NCBI GenBank assembly: GCA_963922205.1
Contig: CAWUHX010000135.1
Location: forward strand, 372,001 to 436,000
DNA from: Romanomermis culicivorax
Taxonomy: Eukaryota; Nematoda; Enoplea; Mermithida; Mermithidae
Direction: 5' to 3'
DNA length: 64,000 nucleotides
Under the pieces are notes generated by a model. That model did not search any database. It saw only the letters and a program-made list of their open reading frames with translations, and was not told where the DNA came from. Positions within the stretch are counted from its first letter, which is position 1. The number at the start of each line of letters is the position of its first letter. Of this stretch, positions 1 through 11,699 are shown piece by piece. Position numbers and translations under genes: made by a program.

Positions 1-564
1 AAACTTATCGTCCGCGATTATATAATTTTCGTAGAATAGAAGGTCGAGTGAATAAAAGCACTTTCTAATATGTTTATGATTTGTTGCTGAATTCCATGTT
101 ACATAAGACTAAGAATTTGTGAGCATGCATCTAAGTAACCTAGAAAATTTGGCTGAGATTTTCATTATTGATGATTTATAAGCATGATACAAAAAACATA
201 CTACAATGCTGAAAACGAGATGACAAAGAATAAGGAACATAAATTTAGACCGTTTTGAGACAAAAGTCTCGGACATCTTACGGGACGAAGCTTTATTCAA
301 CGTAAAGTATGACGACAATTACCAGCTTAAACGTTAACGAAGCTACTCGAAATTTTTAGCTAAAATTTTTACATGTTGATCCACTGTGAAAATCGAAATA
401 TTCTGGAAATTTTTTTGTATATAATGCATATAATTTTAATAAAATTCTGTCTTTTTGAATCGCGAAAGCGAATTTTTCACAACAAGATATTTCATTAGCA
501 CAGTTAGCATGGTTGACAAATGATAGTTTGTTGGTCTGAAACTAATGTGAGAGTCTATCGCTTC
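1..564. other. No gene seen
   Basis: AT-rich sequence without family-like coding; probably ALDH4A1 intron. Open frames here are short and show no homology I recognise. Confidence 0.5.
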
Positions 565-1609
565 CAGCCTTTTTTATTCATATTAAGGGCCTGGGCGCCT
601 AAAAATTTGGAAATAGCTCCTGGAATTTGGGCCTAGAAGCCATTTTGGCTCCCAAAATTTTGATTAATATATTTATATTTTAATGAATTATGGATATTTT
701 TCATTGAATATTAAATTTAAAGTAAGTGTTTTGCAGACTCTAAAATCCGAAAACATTGAACATTTTTCGGCGCTTCGCGCCGGACTTCATTCTACAGTTC
801 TTCGGGTTGGTCTGTCCGCTGTTCTTCCACAAATCAAACTTTTTGGAGAAAAAGATTTTCGAAAAAGGGAAAAATACGGTTTATCATGGAAAAGATGAAT
901 TTTGGTGCATTTAAGAGGTCAAAATCCCAATTTTTCCCAATTTATTGTAACTATAATTTTAAACATGGAGCCGAGTTTGAATTCATATCCGTCATAGATG
1001 TGATTCCAAGAAATTTGAAGTTTGTCCTGCAGTTTTTCAAACTTACGAAAGTATAAAATTTTTCTAAATTGTATAATGATGAAGACATGTTTTTGAACAG
1101 AAACTTTGAACCTTAAGCTTACTGAATAAGTTATCGTTAAATTGATTTTCCAGCATTTTAGAATGTCAGAATCTTTAAATTTTTCTTGTGCTACGCATTG
1201 GAGAGACGGGAGACAACGGAAGGAATGAGAACAGAAGCTGCATTCTTCAACGCGCTATACTTTTGTGTCACAACGACATGAACTCAAGTGGAACCTTCGA
1301 AGAGGGTTTCTGCGAAAATTAATGGAATATTGTGGTTTCCTGCATATACATAAATTTTCTCAGCACGAAGATTTTTCTGTCGATCTTTAAACATGTACGA
1401 ATACGCCTATACCAGAAAAATACTTGTTGAAAATAAGATTTTGAACATTTATTTTTTTGAACACGTTATCGACTGATTGCGTGTTACAAGCCCATTTTTC
1501 GATATTCTTCAATTATAAATTTTTGGCCCTCAAAATTTAAATTTGGCTCCTAAAAATTTAGGCCTAGGAGCCATTTGGCTGATGATTTTCGAAGCAAAAA
1601 GGTAGCCTG
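565..1609 (+). mobile_element. hAT-like non-autonomous element A1 (TIR CAGCCTTTTTT)
   Basis: 1045 bp, starting CAGCCTTTTTT and ending ...AGCCTG, flanked by near-identical 8-mers ATCGCTTC (557-564) and ATCGATTC (1610-1617). Contains the palindromic hairpin CGGCGCTTCGCGCCGG near 769 and a degenerate one near 1190. Homologous along its length to 39256-40226 and 60990-62040. No transposase frame. Confidence 0.78.
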
Positions 1610-2826
1610 ATCGATTCTAATAACCTGCTTTTATTGTATCATCAGTTTACGAAATCATGCTTGATGTTGTACTTTCAAAAGGATCAACGAAAAAGAAAGC
1701 ATTCAGAATGAATTTTTTATTTTTTGGAAGTTATGGAATAGATGTTAGAAAATGACGATTTTTGATTCTTTATCATATTTGTCGATATTTTTCATCTAAT
1801 TTTCTTCTCAAACTCGACTTGAAAATTTCTTTTCCAGTCATTAGTACGCGTGCTAACGTCTGAAATTTTCACTAGCACGGCACAGCTCTGGCTTCATTAG
1901 CACCGTATTAAAAAGCATGAACTTCACTCAAGTCAGTGCCTAAGAAATCTGGCTGAGGAATTGACTTAATTTTTCAAAGTGCTGATTCATCCGTTGTGTC
2001 GTAACAAACTAGTTCTTTATTCGACACAAAGTATTCATTCTGAACTCGCGCGATAACATTTTCCATAAATGTTGAACAATGATATTTATATATTAGCTTA
2101 TCGATTTTGAAGCTTGTGCATACTTTCCATAAGCAAACTGTTATCACTTCAAAACATTTTTGGTGCAATGCGATAGAAATATTTTATCAACAAACAAGGT
2201 AACATTTTAATAGAGAACGGACTGGACGTCTAACAATTAAAAATGAACTAGTTAAATCTAGTTTTTATTTTTGTGTTTAATTTAGCAGAGGGAAAAATGA
2301 AAATTGGCAGAACTAATTAGTTATCGCGACTGTTTCTAATCGGAGATTGAACGCGCTTCTTCGAAATTAAATCCGAATCCCCAGATTATATGATCGACGA
2401 TTTTTCGAATTACTCATTTGAGCGTTGTTAATCACCAGGTTTTGGTTGAAATTATCGTTTTGGCATGCAAATTGAAAAACTTATGCAAGATTATGAAAAT
2501 TTCCTTGCAAATAAGAGGGAGTAAACTCCTGAATTTAAGGTGATCACTAAACATAGAGCCCTCGACTTGAAGAACGATTACACATGTTACAATGTGATTA
2601 GTATAGAAAACTATTCTTTCACATTGTTTTTTAAATATCCACAGAATCGACTACTGAATAAAAAGCCAAATCCAAGAAAGCCGAATTTAACATAATTTTC
2701 AGTTGCAACAGTACTGTGCAACAGAAATTTCTTCGAAATTAAACAAGCAATGCAAATAAGAATGAAATGAAATGTTTGAACAACAGACCCGCATATCCTA
2801 TACCTCAAAACGCGACTAGTCCTTAC
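1610..2826. other. Probable ALDH4A1 intron sequence
   Basis: AT-rich with no recognised repeat and no exon matching the missing C-terminal half of ALDH4A1 on the minus strand. Confidence 0.45.
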
Positions 2827-4538
2827 CTCCCACCAGCCTGGGAAACCCTTTGTAAATATCGATATTCTGTCCAACTTGACTCCAAATACGCCTAAACGTC
2901 GGCACGCTACCCGTGAAATTCACAGCAATCAATTCGGGGTGACTAGTAATAGAATCACCAAAGATCGGGCCATCCGATGGTACGAAATTTATAACTCCTG
3001 CTGGAATGCCGGCTTCACGTAGGACTTTATAGGTTATATAGTTGGCTAGAATACTCGTGTCCGACGGTTTCCAAACTACGACGTTACCCTGGATGAAAAC
3101 GTTTCCAGGATCAATGCTTGTTGAAAGCATAAACGTACATTGTGGGTGAAGCCTTTCCCCAAAAAGTTCCTCATAGTTGTCGATGACCCTCTAAACCCCA
3201 ATTTACAACTGTCCCATTAGTCTGAAAATCAAGGAAAATATCATTTTTTTAGTCGAAATTAACTTCTTTTGAGCCAAAAAATTCGTGGTTAGTTATGAGC
3301 GTTTTTGCTATTTTTCGAACGGAAAATACGAGTACCATACCAGCGATTGCTGACCGCCTTCCCTGAAATTGACATTTATTTCCGAAGTGAACTGGTCGGA
3401 GCTCTAGCTACAAGGCAAATTTGGTTAAAAATGAATTTCAAATTCTGAAGATTTAATATTTTGGGGTTATGGATCAATTTTGAATTTTTTGAATAACTTT
3501 GACTGAAAATCAATCCGTAATTTTTATTTTAAAAAACATCCCATAATTAACAATATACCATCAAGGCTGGCGCAGCACATAAGTTCCCTCCGATAGCCGT
3601 AAAATTGAACGGAGAAACGGCTGCTACAAAACCTTCTAACCCTCTGTATTCCATCGTATTTCTTATTCCTTTCGGGCTGATAGGTTGATAAGAATCTGCC
3701 AACTTCAAGGCAAAGCAAGCGTTGAAACGAAAAAAATCGGCCAATTCACACGCTGCGTCAATCTCAGCCTGGATATAAGTTTTAGCCTGAAATAAACTTC
3801 AAATTAACAACTACAGGTTTGCGGTAAGAACTACTGGTTTGCTTTTTTGAAGGAAATCAAATATGAAATATTCGATTCTCCAAAACATTGGATGGAATAC
3901 GAAACATATGATTCTACACTAAAAATAGCACGGTCGAACTTGCCTGTCCTAGCATAGTAGCAGCATTCAAATCGGCTCGATATTTGGTGGCAACTAGGTT
4001 ACCTGCTTTAAATAAAATTTCGGCTCTTTCTTCAAGTGGACGATGCTCCCACTGTTTTCTAACCCGTAAACAACTTTCTACAGCACTTTTGATGATATCC
4101 TTAAAAATTCACAGGTTTTATCTAGGATTAAAACTGAAAATCACAAAATCTGTATCGTACTTCGCTCGCATGGCTGAACTCAGCTAATACATGTGAATGT
4201 TCTGACGGCTGAAATTAAATTGAAAGTTTCACTTCGAATAAATGTCCACCAGGTACAAACAGCAAATCTTTCGATTCGAATAGATATTTACGCTTTACAA
4301 AAAGTGAATATAGGGAATAAACTACTCAAAGTTAGCAAGACTTACTAGAACTTGGAAGCATTTTTGCTTGGTACGTATTTCCTTATCGCCGATAATGATA
4401 GGAACGTCGACAATTTCTTTATAGAACTTATTGATCGATTTATCTACATCGTTACGTTCACTACTATTTGGCGCATAATCTAAAACAGGCTCATTTTCCG
4501 GATATTTGCAAAATTCGGATAACGATGTAGTAATCATT
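2827..4538 (-). CDS. ALDH4A1: Delta-1-pyrroline-5-carboxylate dehydrogenase, N-terminal half (partial gene)
   Basis: Mitochondrial aldehyde dehydrogenase that oxidises glutamate semialdehyde/P5C to glutamate with NAD in proline breakdown. Five exons read on the minus strand: 4538-4346, 4208-4161, 4099-3944, 3786-3559 and 3088-2827, joining in frame. The order of family motifs is clear: NEPVL near the start, an AEIDAA-like stretch, YRGLEGFVAAVSPFNFTA, IGGNL, WKPSD, FVPSDGP, NFTGSVPTF and FPRLVGG. The reading stops before the catalytic cysteine and the C-terminal half; matching exons were not found at 1-2826, so they are probably beyond the left edge after a long repeat-filled intron, although gene truncation is possible. 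The mitochondrial leader exon beyond 4538 was not identified. The intron after 3944 has a GC donor. The family call is secure; the completeness of the gene is not. Confidence 0.9.
3942..3943 (-). other. Non-canonical GC splice donor in ALDH4A1
   Basis: On the minus strand the exon ending at 3944 (last codon CAG, Gln) is followed by GCAAGT instead of GTAAGT. The next exon begins at 3786 after a normal pyrimidine-AG acceptor, and the protein continues in frame as GQ|AKTYIQAEIDAA, as in the family. CAG|GCAAGT is the usual context of GC-AG introns. Confidence 0.75.
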
Positions 4539-4874
4539 CTGAAAATGTGAGTCAAATTTTAGATTTTATGGTTGCGGTTTAAGCAGACTGTTATTTTCGC
4601 ACGTTTTGGCACAAAAACCTTTAACATTTGTGCTAAATAGCACTACTTTTTTGATCACTCAGATGTTGACCGTCCTTGATTTTAGAGCATTTTAAATTGG
4701 AAATTTAAAATTTTCTAGGCGCTTCGCGCCAAAATTATGAACTAAATCTATTTCTATTTGGTTCAGCCGCAAAATTTATGTATTCTACCTGTATTACCAC
4801 AACAAATTTATAATTTGTCACTGAAACGAATGTAAAAATCATAATTTGCGATGAAAAATTGAAATTGTTGGCAT

Positions 4875-5095
4875 CAGACATGCACGGCAAGTATTTTGCA
4901 GGGGGGGGTCCTTGGACTTTTAATCCAAAGGGGTCGGGGGTGGGCGAGCAAAAAAACAAAAAAAAAGTTCTGAAAGCTTGTTTTTCATACAAAATATGCA
5001 CAAAAATCATCAAAAAAAGCTGTCTTGGAAAAAGTTCAGAGAGTGCTTGACGATCTTTTTGGGCCAGGAGGGTGGCCAGGGTCTCAGGTAAGGGG
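4875..5095 (+). repeat. Repeat family H, copy 1
   Basis: Begins CAGACATGCACGGCAAG, then a G-rich tract, CAAAATATGCACAAAAATC and a GTAAGGGGG end. The same order recurs at 26192-26365 and, reversed, at 33290-33455. The 208-residue minus-strand frame across it is a by-product. Confidence 0.6.
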
Positions 5096-5394
5096 GTTTG
5101 TATGTACTGCATTTGCATAAATGATTTTGATGTGAGAAAGTCTAAAAATAAACAGGTGTACTTTTTGTAAAGACAAACATTTTTGGCTCTCCTCGAAGAT
5201 TTTTGTGGTATGTTTGTAGGAAGTAGAAATACATTTTGTCGAGATTGCAGTTTTCTGGCGCCTTGCACGGAGTCTATGTTGCAATTCTTGGGATTGGGAA
5301 ATTCTCTGTTTTCTTCCAAATTGTACTTCTTTTGGAAAAAAATATTCAGAAAAGGGGGCAATGTTGATTATTGGACGCACCAAAAACAATTTTG

Positions 5395-5776
5395 ATGCAT
5401 CCGAGGTCACGGAGTGGCATGGGAAAAGTACTACCCGTACTATGTAAGATTTTACCCCTATCTAGATTTTCGACCTTGGGAACGTCTGGTATACCACCCG
5501 GATTTTTTAGCACGAATCTCATTAGCATAGCCGCTAACTTTCCTTAATTTGTATTACTTTTTCTTCGCACGAGGTCCCCAAGGTCGAAAATTTAGGTAGG
5601 GGTAAAATCGTAAATTTTAAGGGTAGTACTCGAAATATGCCGTGACCTTTTTTTTGCTCCCAACCTTTTTGCAGAGGGGGGTGGTGTAGTACTCTCATAA
5701 CTAAACAATTCTCAACTTACAAAAATGAATAATGTCCCTACTTTACGCTTTTTACGGTCAAACACCATTTACTATA
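5395..5776 (+). repeat. Repeat family I, copy 1
   Basis: Contains two inverted runs of ACCCCTA(C/T)CTA(A/G)ATTTTCGACCTT about 170 bp apart, so it is partly foldback. Positions 5573-5776 reappear reversed at 50268-50468, and part recurs near 23937-24110. Confidence 0.6.
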
Positions 5777-5789
5777 TCAACCCCATTTT

Positions 5790-6040
5790 TCCAGCTCCCA
5801 ATCATCAAAAAGGTCGAAATTTTTCCCCAAAAAGGCCAAAAACAAACACTTTTTTGCCAATTTTTTCCAAACTGAGGGAGGAGTTGGGTATATGGTTGGC
5901 CAAGTTCGGGGGGTCCCCCTCCACCCCCCCCCCCCCCCAATTACTGGTATGGGAAAAAATAGCTTTTTTCGGTCTTTTCGGAAAAATTTTCGAAATTTTG
6001 GGATTTTTTCGATTCCCCTAACTAGTTGGATCTCTTACAG
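5790..6040 (-). mobile_element. G/C-run MITE family E, degenerate copy
   Basis: Carries the E-family order: TTGCCAATTTTTTCCAAACT, TTGGGTATATGGTTGGCCAAG, long C tracts, AATTACTGGTATGGG. The right part is decayed. The apparent proline-rich and glycine-rich frames come from C/G homopolymers. Confidence 0.6.
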
Positions 6041-6044
6041 ATAT

Positions 6045-7289
6045 TCATATGATTCGAACTCTCTGTATTTTGCTCACAGAAAGATTTGAAATGCAAAAAT
6101 TTGGACGCATCTACATCTTCAATGTTTATGTGTGATTTTAAACTGCAAATTTTTTTAATATCTATCAATTCAAAATCTTCTTATAGAAACATAAATTTAA
6201 CTTATTCATTAGTTTTCTGTCATTTCAGCCTTTCTGTTCATTCATATATGATGCGTTGATACAATTTTGCGGTTAATTTCTTATGGGTTATGACTTATGA
6301 TTACATACATTACATATTGTTTCCCTTTATTTGTCATTTTTCTTTTTTGTTGTTTTTATATCACATGATCTCTTCTTTTTACTTTTGTCACATTTTCTTT
6401 TTATGTGGCTACTTCTGCGTCCTATGGATTTCCCGTAGCATCAAGTGGTGACGCTTTCAATAAGATTATTACTTTTAGTTGATAATTTCAGACTCTCTAA
6501 TTAGTTTAAGATGATAAAAAGAACTTTAAGCAGTTTTCTACGTCATTATTTTGATGTATCGAACGTTCTAAAGAATTAAGTCAAAAAAACCATAGAAAAG
6601 CCAAAAAAACCATTAAAAACCAGAAATGTTGGGCACCCTGTTGCTGGCAAGCTGCGATGGGAAATCGACATGCAAATCGACGAATTGGACGACCAGCGGC
6701 GCAGACATTTGCATAGAAGTGGAGCGCCACAAAGAGAAGGAAGTGATAGCGAAAAATCATTCTTCACTATTATCGTCTTTTTATTATATTTTTCGACAAA
6801 TATTGTGCTGGCGTCCAATAAGCCTTTACCCAGCAAACTAGCATCTAATTTACATAAATTATATAGTGGTGTACCCACATTTGTTTTAATATTCGTCGTA
6901 TATTATTTATTGATATATTGTTTATTATTTAGATTCGATTGATCGTCTGGAGCAAAGGGCCAAAGGCCCAGGCGCCCCGCTTGCTGACAGCAAGCCCAGG
7001 AAGACCTTACAAGGGATCCTGCAGGTAAGTCTATCCCTGAGGGGAAACCTTTCTCTCCTAGGAGACTTTGAGGGCTCTGTTGTGAGGCCCCACGATTAAA
7101 GGTAAGTTATTAATTGTTGTTGCCATGTCTGGGGGAACTGGACTGTTGCGCGATCTCCCAGACATAGCCAAGGAATTACATCTAACAGGTCAGTTCAGCA
7201 GATCAGAATCAATCTTTTCTTAAACCCTTAAGGAAAGACCTGCACAACAGAAAGCCGAGTGTTCAAAAGTTTGGTTTTTGTCACCCCTG
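6045..7289 (+). mobile_element. hAT-like element B2, 5'-truncated, carrying a solo LTR
   Basis: Positions 6060-6622 and 7254-7289 match the right part of the intact element at 47398-48760; the end GTCACCCCTG corresponds to GCCAACCCTG there. A 623-bp LTR-like insertion (6627-7249) splits it. The left end is missing. Confidence 0.65.
6627..7249 (+). mobile_element. Solo LTR (TGTTG...CAACA)
   Basis: A 623-bp segment with LTR-type inverted ends TGTTG/CAACA, flanked by 4-bp duplications GAAA (6623-6626 and 7250-7253) and absent from the homologous position of element B1. The ends and 4-bp duplication fit a Ty3/gypsy-type solo LTR. The reading frames inside are not convincing genes. Confidence 0.68.
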
Positions 7290-7720
7290 ATCATAGGTTA
7301 ACTGACAAGTGATAGTAAACGCTAATCATTACAAAATTCTTATGTAAAAAATGAACACCACCCACCACATGACGAAAAAACAGTGATTTGATTAAGCAGG
7401 GCAGGATTAAATAGATTTAGATACGAAAAGTTACCTAAACGACTGGTATTTTGAGATGGAATTCGAGGTAAATTTGGATAACATGTCGAATAAATCCGAA
7501 ATCTCGAGTAAGCAAGGAAACAGTACCAGGCACAAGCCTAGCGAGTTGATTGATGACGAAGTGAAGAGAGAAAACGACGAGTTTATGCAGTGGAGAATTT
7601 GTTTTCAGATTTTTCCACAGTAATTATTCGATCGGGTTTAATATTTTGTGTGACACGAAGCACTTGTTTATATAATCATGGTCATTTTTCACTAATCGTG
7701 CACTTATTATAACTTATTTT
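7290..7720. other. No feature recognised
   Basis: AT-rich sequence between B2 and the foldback element; a short AACAGTACC/GAAAGACC-type sequence is seen but nothing assignable. Confidence 0.4.
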
Positions 7721-7734
7721 GGCGTCCACAATAG

Positions 7735-10150
7735 AGCAAAACGCACAACAGCGATGCTCATTACAGCTAAATCTCAATACAGCGATTCTCAAAACAACGA
7801 GGTCTCAAAACAGCGTAGTCTCAAAACAGTGATTCTCAAAACAGCGAAGTCTCGCTACAGCGAATTGTAAACAGTTTTATGCATCAGAGTAAACACCCGC
7901 ATCATTTTTAAAAAATATGCAAGTTAGGTATATTAAAAGGGTTTTTGCAAGATGAGATAGTCAATTTTTTCGGCATTTGCATTTAGTCATCTAATTTTCA
8001 CATGCTTTTGTGCTCCAGTTGCAGTAGGTTTGCACGAACGAACCATTCCAAAATTACAAAAAATAACCGTCAGAAAAACAATTTTGCAAAACGATTGAAA
8101 AAAAACAAAAATAAAAAATTATCATAAGAATTTCCGGGTAAAATTGTTTTGTGTGGAGCTTAATTGCAAAAAAATAAATTAATGACAAAAATAAATCATA
8201 ATGAAATGAATAAAATAAGCAGTAAAGGCAAAAAAAATAAGTAAAAAAGAAATGAAAAGTGAAGTAATGTAATAAAAAAGGTAAACGTAAAAAACAGAAC
8301 AAAAGTACACAACCTGAAAAATCAAAGAAAACGTGTCTCAAAATAAGAAGAGTTTAAAAGGGAAATAAGTCAATAAAGGAGAAAACAAACTAAAAACATG
8401 CGCATAGAAATGTTTATGGTTTCATCCCTATTCAGCGAAACACACAACAGCGATGTCACAGAACAGTGATTCTCTAAACAGCGAAGTCCCAAAACAACGA
8501 TTCCCAATTCAGCTATCTTAAGAATGAAAAAAATGGAGATTGGGCGGGGTAGACGTTTTGGCACATGACCTAATTGGTCCTCCTTTTCGATCTGGTAGAT
8601 GCTGGTCGTCACACATTTTGGCACCAATCACCGGACTTCTGACATAGCATTATAGCACGTGTTTTCCCGATATTACAGCTTTTTATTGTCGTTTGTCAAT
8701 TATTCACATATCATTTCCATGCATGTTTCTTGTGTCCTTTTTCTTTTATAGATTTATTTGTTTGAATATTCTTATTTTGTGCTACTTTTTGTATAATTTT
8801 TTCAGGTTGTATACTTTTGTTCGGTTTTTTACCTACTTTTTACTACGTTATTTTACTTCTCATTTCTTTATCATTCGTTTTTTGTTTTGCCTTTACTGCT
8901 TGATTATTTTATTCATTCCATCTTATTTCTTTGTTTCATTTTCTTGTTTCATCAATTTAATTTTTTTTTCAATGCAATTTAGCTGCCTACAGGACTACTT
9001 TAATGGAGAATCCTTATGATAATTTTTTGCTTTTGTTTTTTTCAAACGTTTCGAAAAAATGTTTTTCTCACAGAAATTTGTGATTTTGGAATGGTCTGTT
9101 CGTGTATAACCAACCGCAACTGCAGCTCAAAAGCATGTGAAATTTAGGTGGGCAAATGCAACTAAGAATATCTCAACTAGCAAAAACGATTTTAATTTAC
9201 CTAATTTACATATTTATCATAAAAAGAACGTGCACGTTTACTCTAATGCATAGAAATTTTTAGTATTCGCTGTACTGAGATCCGCTCTTTTGAGAATCGC
9301 CGTATTGAGATTTGGCTGTATTGAGAATCGCTGTTTTGAGACTTCGCTGCAATGAAAACACATCCCATAGTGAAGTCCCGATAAAAAATCGACATATGGA
9401 CCCTTATAAGGGCACCCCATAAAAAAACATAAGGTCAAGGAACGGACAGCATGTGGACTATTTATGGATCATATAGTGGACCTTTTGTCGATTTATAACG
9501 GTATATATATGTTGTGTGTTTTTCTGAATTGGGGTGAAACCAGTATAAACACATCCTTGAGACTTGGGGGATGGGGTTTCTGGTGAGGTATCCGAAAGTC
9601 GGCAGAGAGTTTGAAAGTGTTTGTGTGTTGCTAGCCTGTGGTTGAACTGTTGCAACTTCCTTTGTATTAATCCAAAGGTCAGTCTCATCTTGCCAGCTCC
9701 ACGGCAGCCTAACAAAAAAATACTTACAATCGATTAAAAAATTCAGGCCACAATAATTAGTCAATTTTTCACTGTTCATATTGACAAAATTTCAGCTTTC
9801 ATTCAATGAAAAAATTAAACAAAAAATGGCTCAAAGGAAAAAAGAAACAAAAAACACGCATGTAGATATGTTAATAATAAACCAGAATAAAAAGCTGTAA
9901 TACCGTGAAAACACATGCTATAGGGCCATAATGTGAGAAATCTGGCGATTCGTGCCAAAATGTGTGACAACCAGCATCCACCAGATCGAAATGGAGTTAC
10001 CAAATAGGCCTTGCGCCAAGAAGCCTAATTCTAATGATAAATTTTTTGAAAATTCGTCATTTTGAGAATCTGTTCTGAGACCTCGCTCTTTTGAGAATCG
10101 CTATTTTGGGGTTTGCTGTTGTGTGTTTCGCAGAATAGGGGTGAACTCCT
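7735..10150. mobile_element. Composite foldback element with 15-16-bp tandem units
   Basis: Left arm 7735-8365 is repeated inverted at 8750-9365 (for example CACATGCTTTTGTGCTCCAG at 8000 versus its reverse near 9120). The outer ends are arrays of a 15-16-bp unit, roughly CAGCGATTCTCAAAA. A second inverted pair is 8430-8700 versus 9826-10146. The two open frames at 8054-8341 (minus) and 8693-9019 (plus) are the same sequence in the two arms and not genes. Confidence 0.7.
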
Positions 10151-10227
10151 TATTTTGGGTATACTGGCGGATAACATTGCCTGAGCATACTTTAGGTGCA
10201 CAGCATCCAGCTGTGTTCGAGGTTTGT

Positions 10228-11095
10228 AGGCCCCGATTTTCAAGTGCGCCATTTTTATATGCGCCCTATGCATTTGTGCCATGTGTATAATGCGCCAACA
10301 TGCAATTGCGCTTTTTGCAAATGCGCCTTGGTCTTCCCATTCATCATAGAAAAGGCAATGAATAAACCGGTAATAAAAAAAGTGACGAAGATGACTATTG
10401 TCTCAAGAAATTGTTAAGGCAGCATTTTTTGCACAGAAATTTTCCGATCCAAAATTTTTGCAGTATGTTTATTTTTCTCAGACTTATGTAGTTAATCTAT
10501 CAGAGTTTATCTACTGTAAATGATTCTATGATCAGATAATCCTGTGACCAGCACCTTCATAATTCGAATTTGTTCAGAAGCAGCAAAAGTAAACATTTGC
10601 TCCAGATCTTACCACTTTAGTTCGAAAGTCAAAATAAGCAACACATAAATGTATAGTTACATAATTTAATACGCCAAAGGATCAGCCAAATTATGAGCTA
10701 TGCCGCTCATAAAATCAATAGCATTAATTTCACCCTGATCATACCGTAGCTTGAGTGTAAAAAATTCTGAAGTTCCAAATGCCACATAATTTCTTTCTGA
10801 TAATTTACAACCCTGTGGCTATGTGACTAGCTGTGTGGTCCTGTATGATTGTACAATAATTTACAATGCTGTTTTTGCCTAGTTTGTGTTGTCTTCAATA
10901 ATGATTGCATTTCTCATATTTTGATACTATGTTTTCACTGTCCAATTAGAATTATGGCGCGAATGAACAATGGGCATTTGCAAACGGCGCATCTAAGACA
11001 CGGCACATTTGCCAATAGCGCATATGACATGTGACGCATTTTGATCGGCGCAATTGGCAAAAGCCCATATGAAAAAAGCTCAATTGGCTATACAC
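10228..11095. mobile_element. Foldback element with 15-bp GCGC-phased arrays at both ends
   Basis: Left end 10228-10330 has repeated GCGCC blocks every 14-16 bp; right end 10952-11092 has the inverse, GGCGC-(A/T-rich 10-11 bp) repeated about nine times, for example GGCGCATCTAAGACAC and GGCACATTTGCCAATA. The middle 600 bp is AT-rich without a frame. Confidence 0.62.
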
Positions 11096-11691
11096 CCTGT
11101 GTGAGATTCCACAGAGACAGTTTGGTACATTAAGCTACAGTATATGGTCGCTTCTTTTTTTCTGCTATCACTGCACCCGCTTCTATATTTTTCAAACGTC
11201 CCCTTCCATGAACTCATCGATTTTTCGTCTCGTTTCATCGTCCACATCATACGATAAATATGGAAACCAGAAATCATAGTCGACCACGATAATAATAAAA
11301 AGTCATCAGGCTCAATTTTAACGTCGGCAACGACTGAGACTGTGGGCAAGCATTGAAGATGACACTTTTTTCGGATTATGATTAGTCCGACAATGAACGT
11401 CCTTCAAAACATTTGAAAGTCCTCGATGACGACAGCGTGAAGAAATTTTTGCCTCAGAACTACGAATCGTCCAGAGATAATGAGAAAAATTCGAAAAGCG
11501 TAAAAACTTGAGTTTTTCACTTAAATCGGCCGGAGTCAACTGGAACGGCTAAGGAAATCGAGGGAAACCAATTGACGCGGTCAATTGCAGAACAGGAGAG
11601 ATCGATAACTTTCTCAGTTCAAAAGTTTGTCCAGCTGTCTGTTGGTGCATGCGAGAACCTTATTTACTGTATCAGAATAACTCCTCATCAA
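11096..11691. other. No gene recognised
   Basis: Less AT-rich sequence with short overlapping frames; I could not match any to a known family. Confidence 0.4.
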
Positions 11692-11699
11692 CTAAGCAT

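Noticed and set aside
4735-5361. 208-residue minus-strand frame
   Set aside because: Lies across repeat H and flanks; composition is low-complexity and the repeat copies elsewhere do not keep it.
6950-7110. Possible small RNA gene (GC-rich stretch)
   Set aside because: Lies inside the solo LTR and shows no tRNA or snRNA landmarks.
8054-9019. Two Phe-rich, membrane-like frames (8054-8341 minus and 8693-9019 plus)
   Set aside because: They are the two arms of one inverted repeat; T-rich sequence gives Phe/Leu runs.
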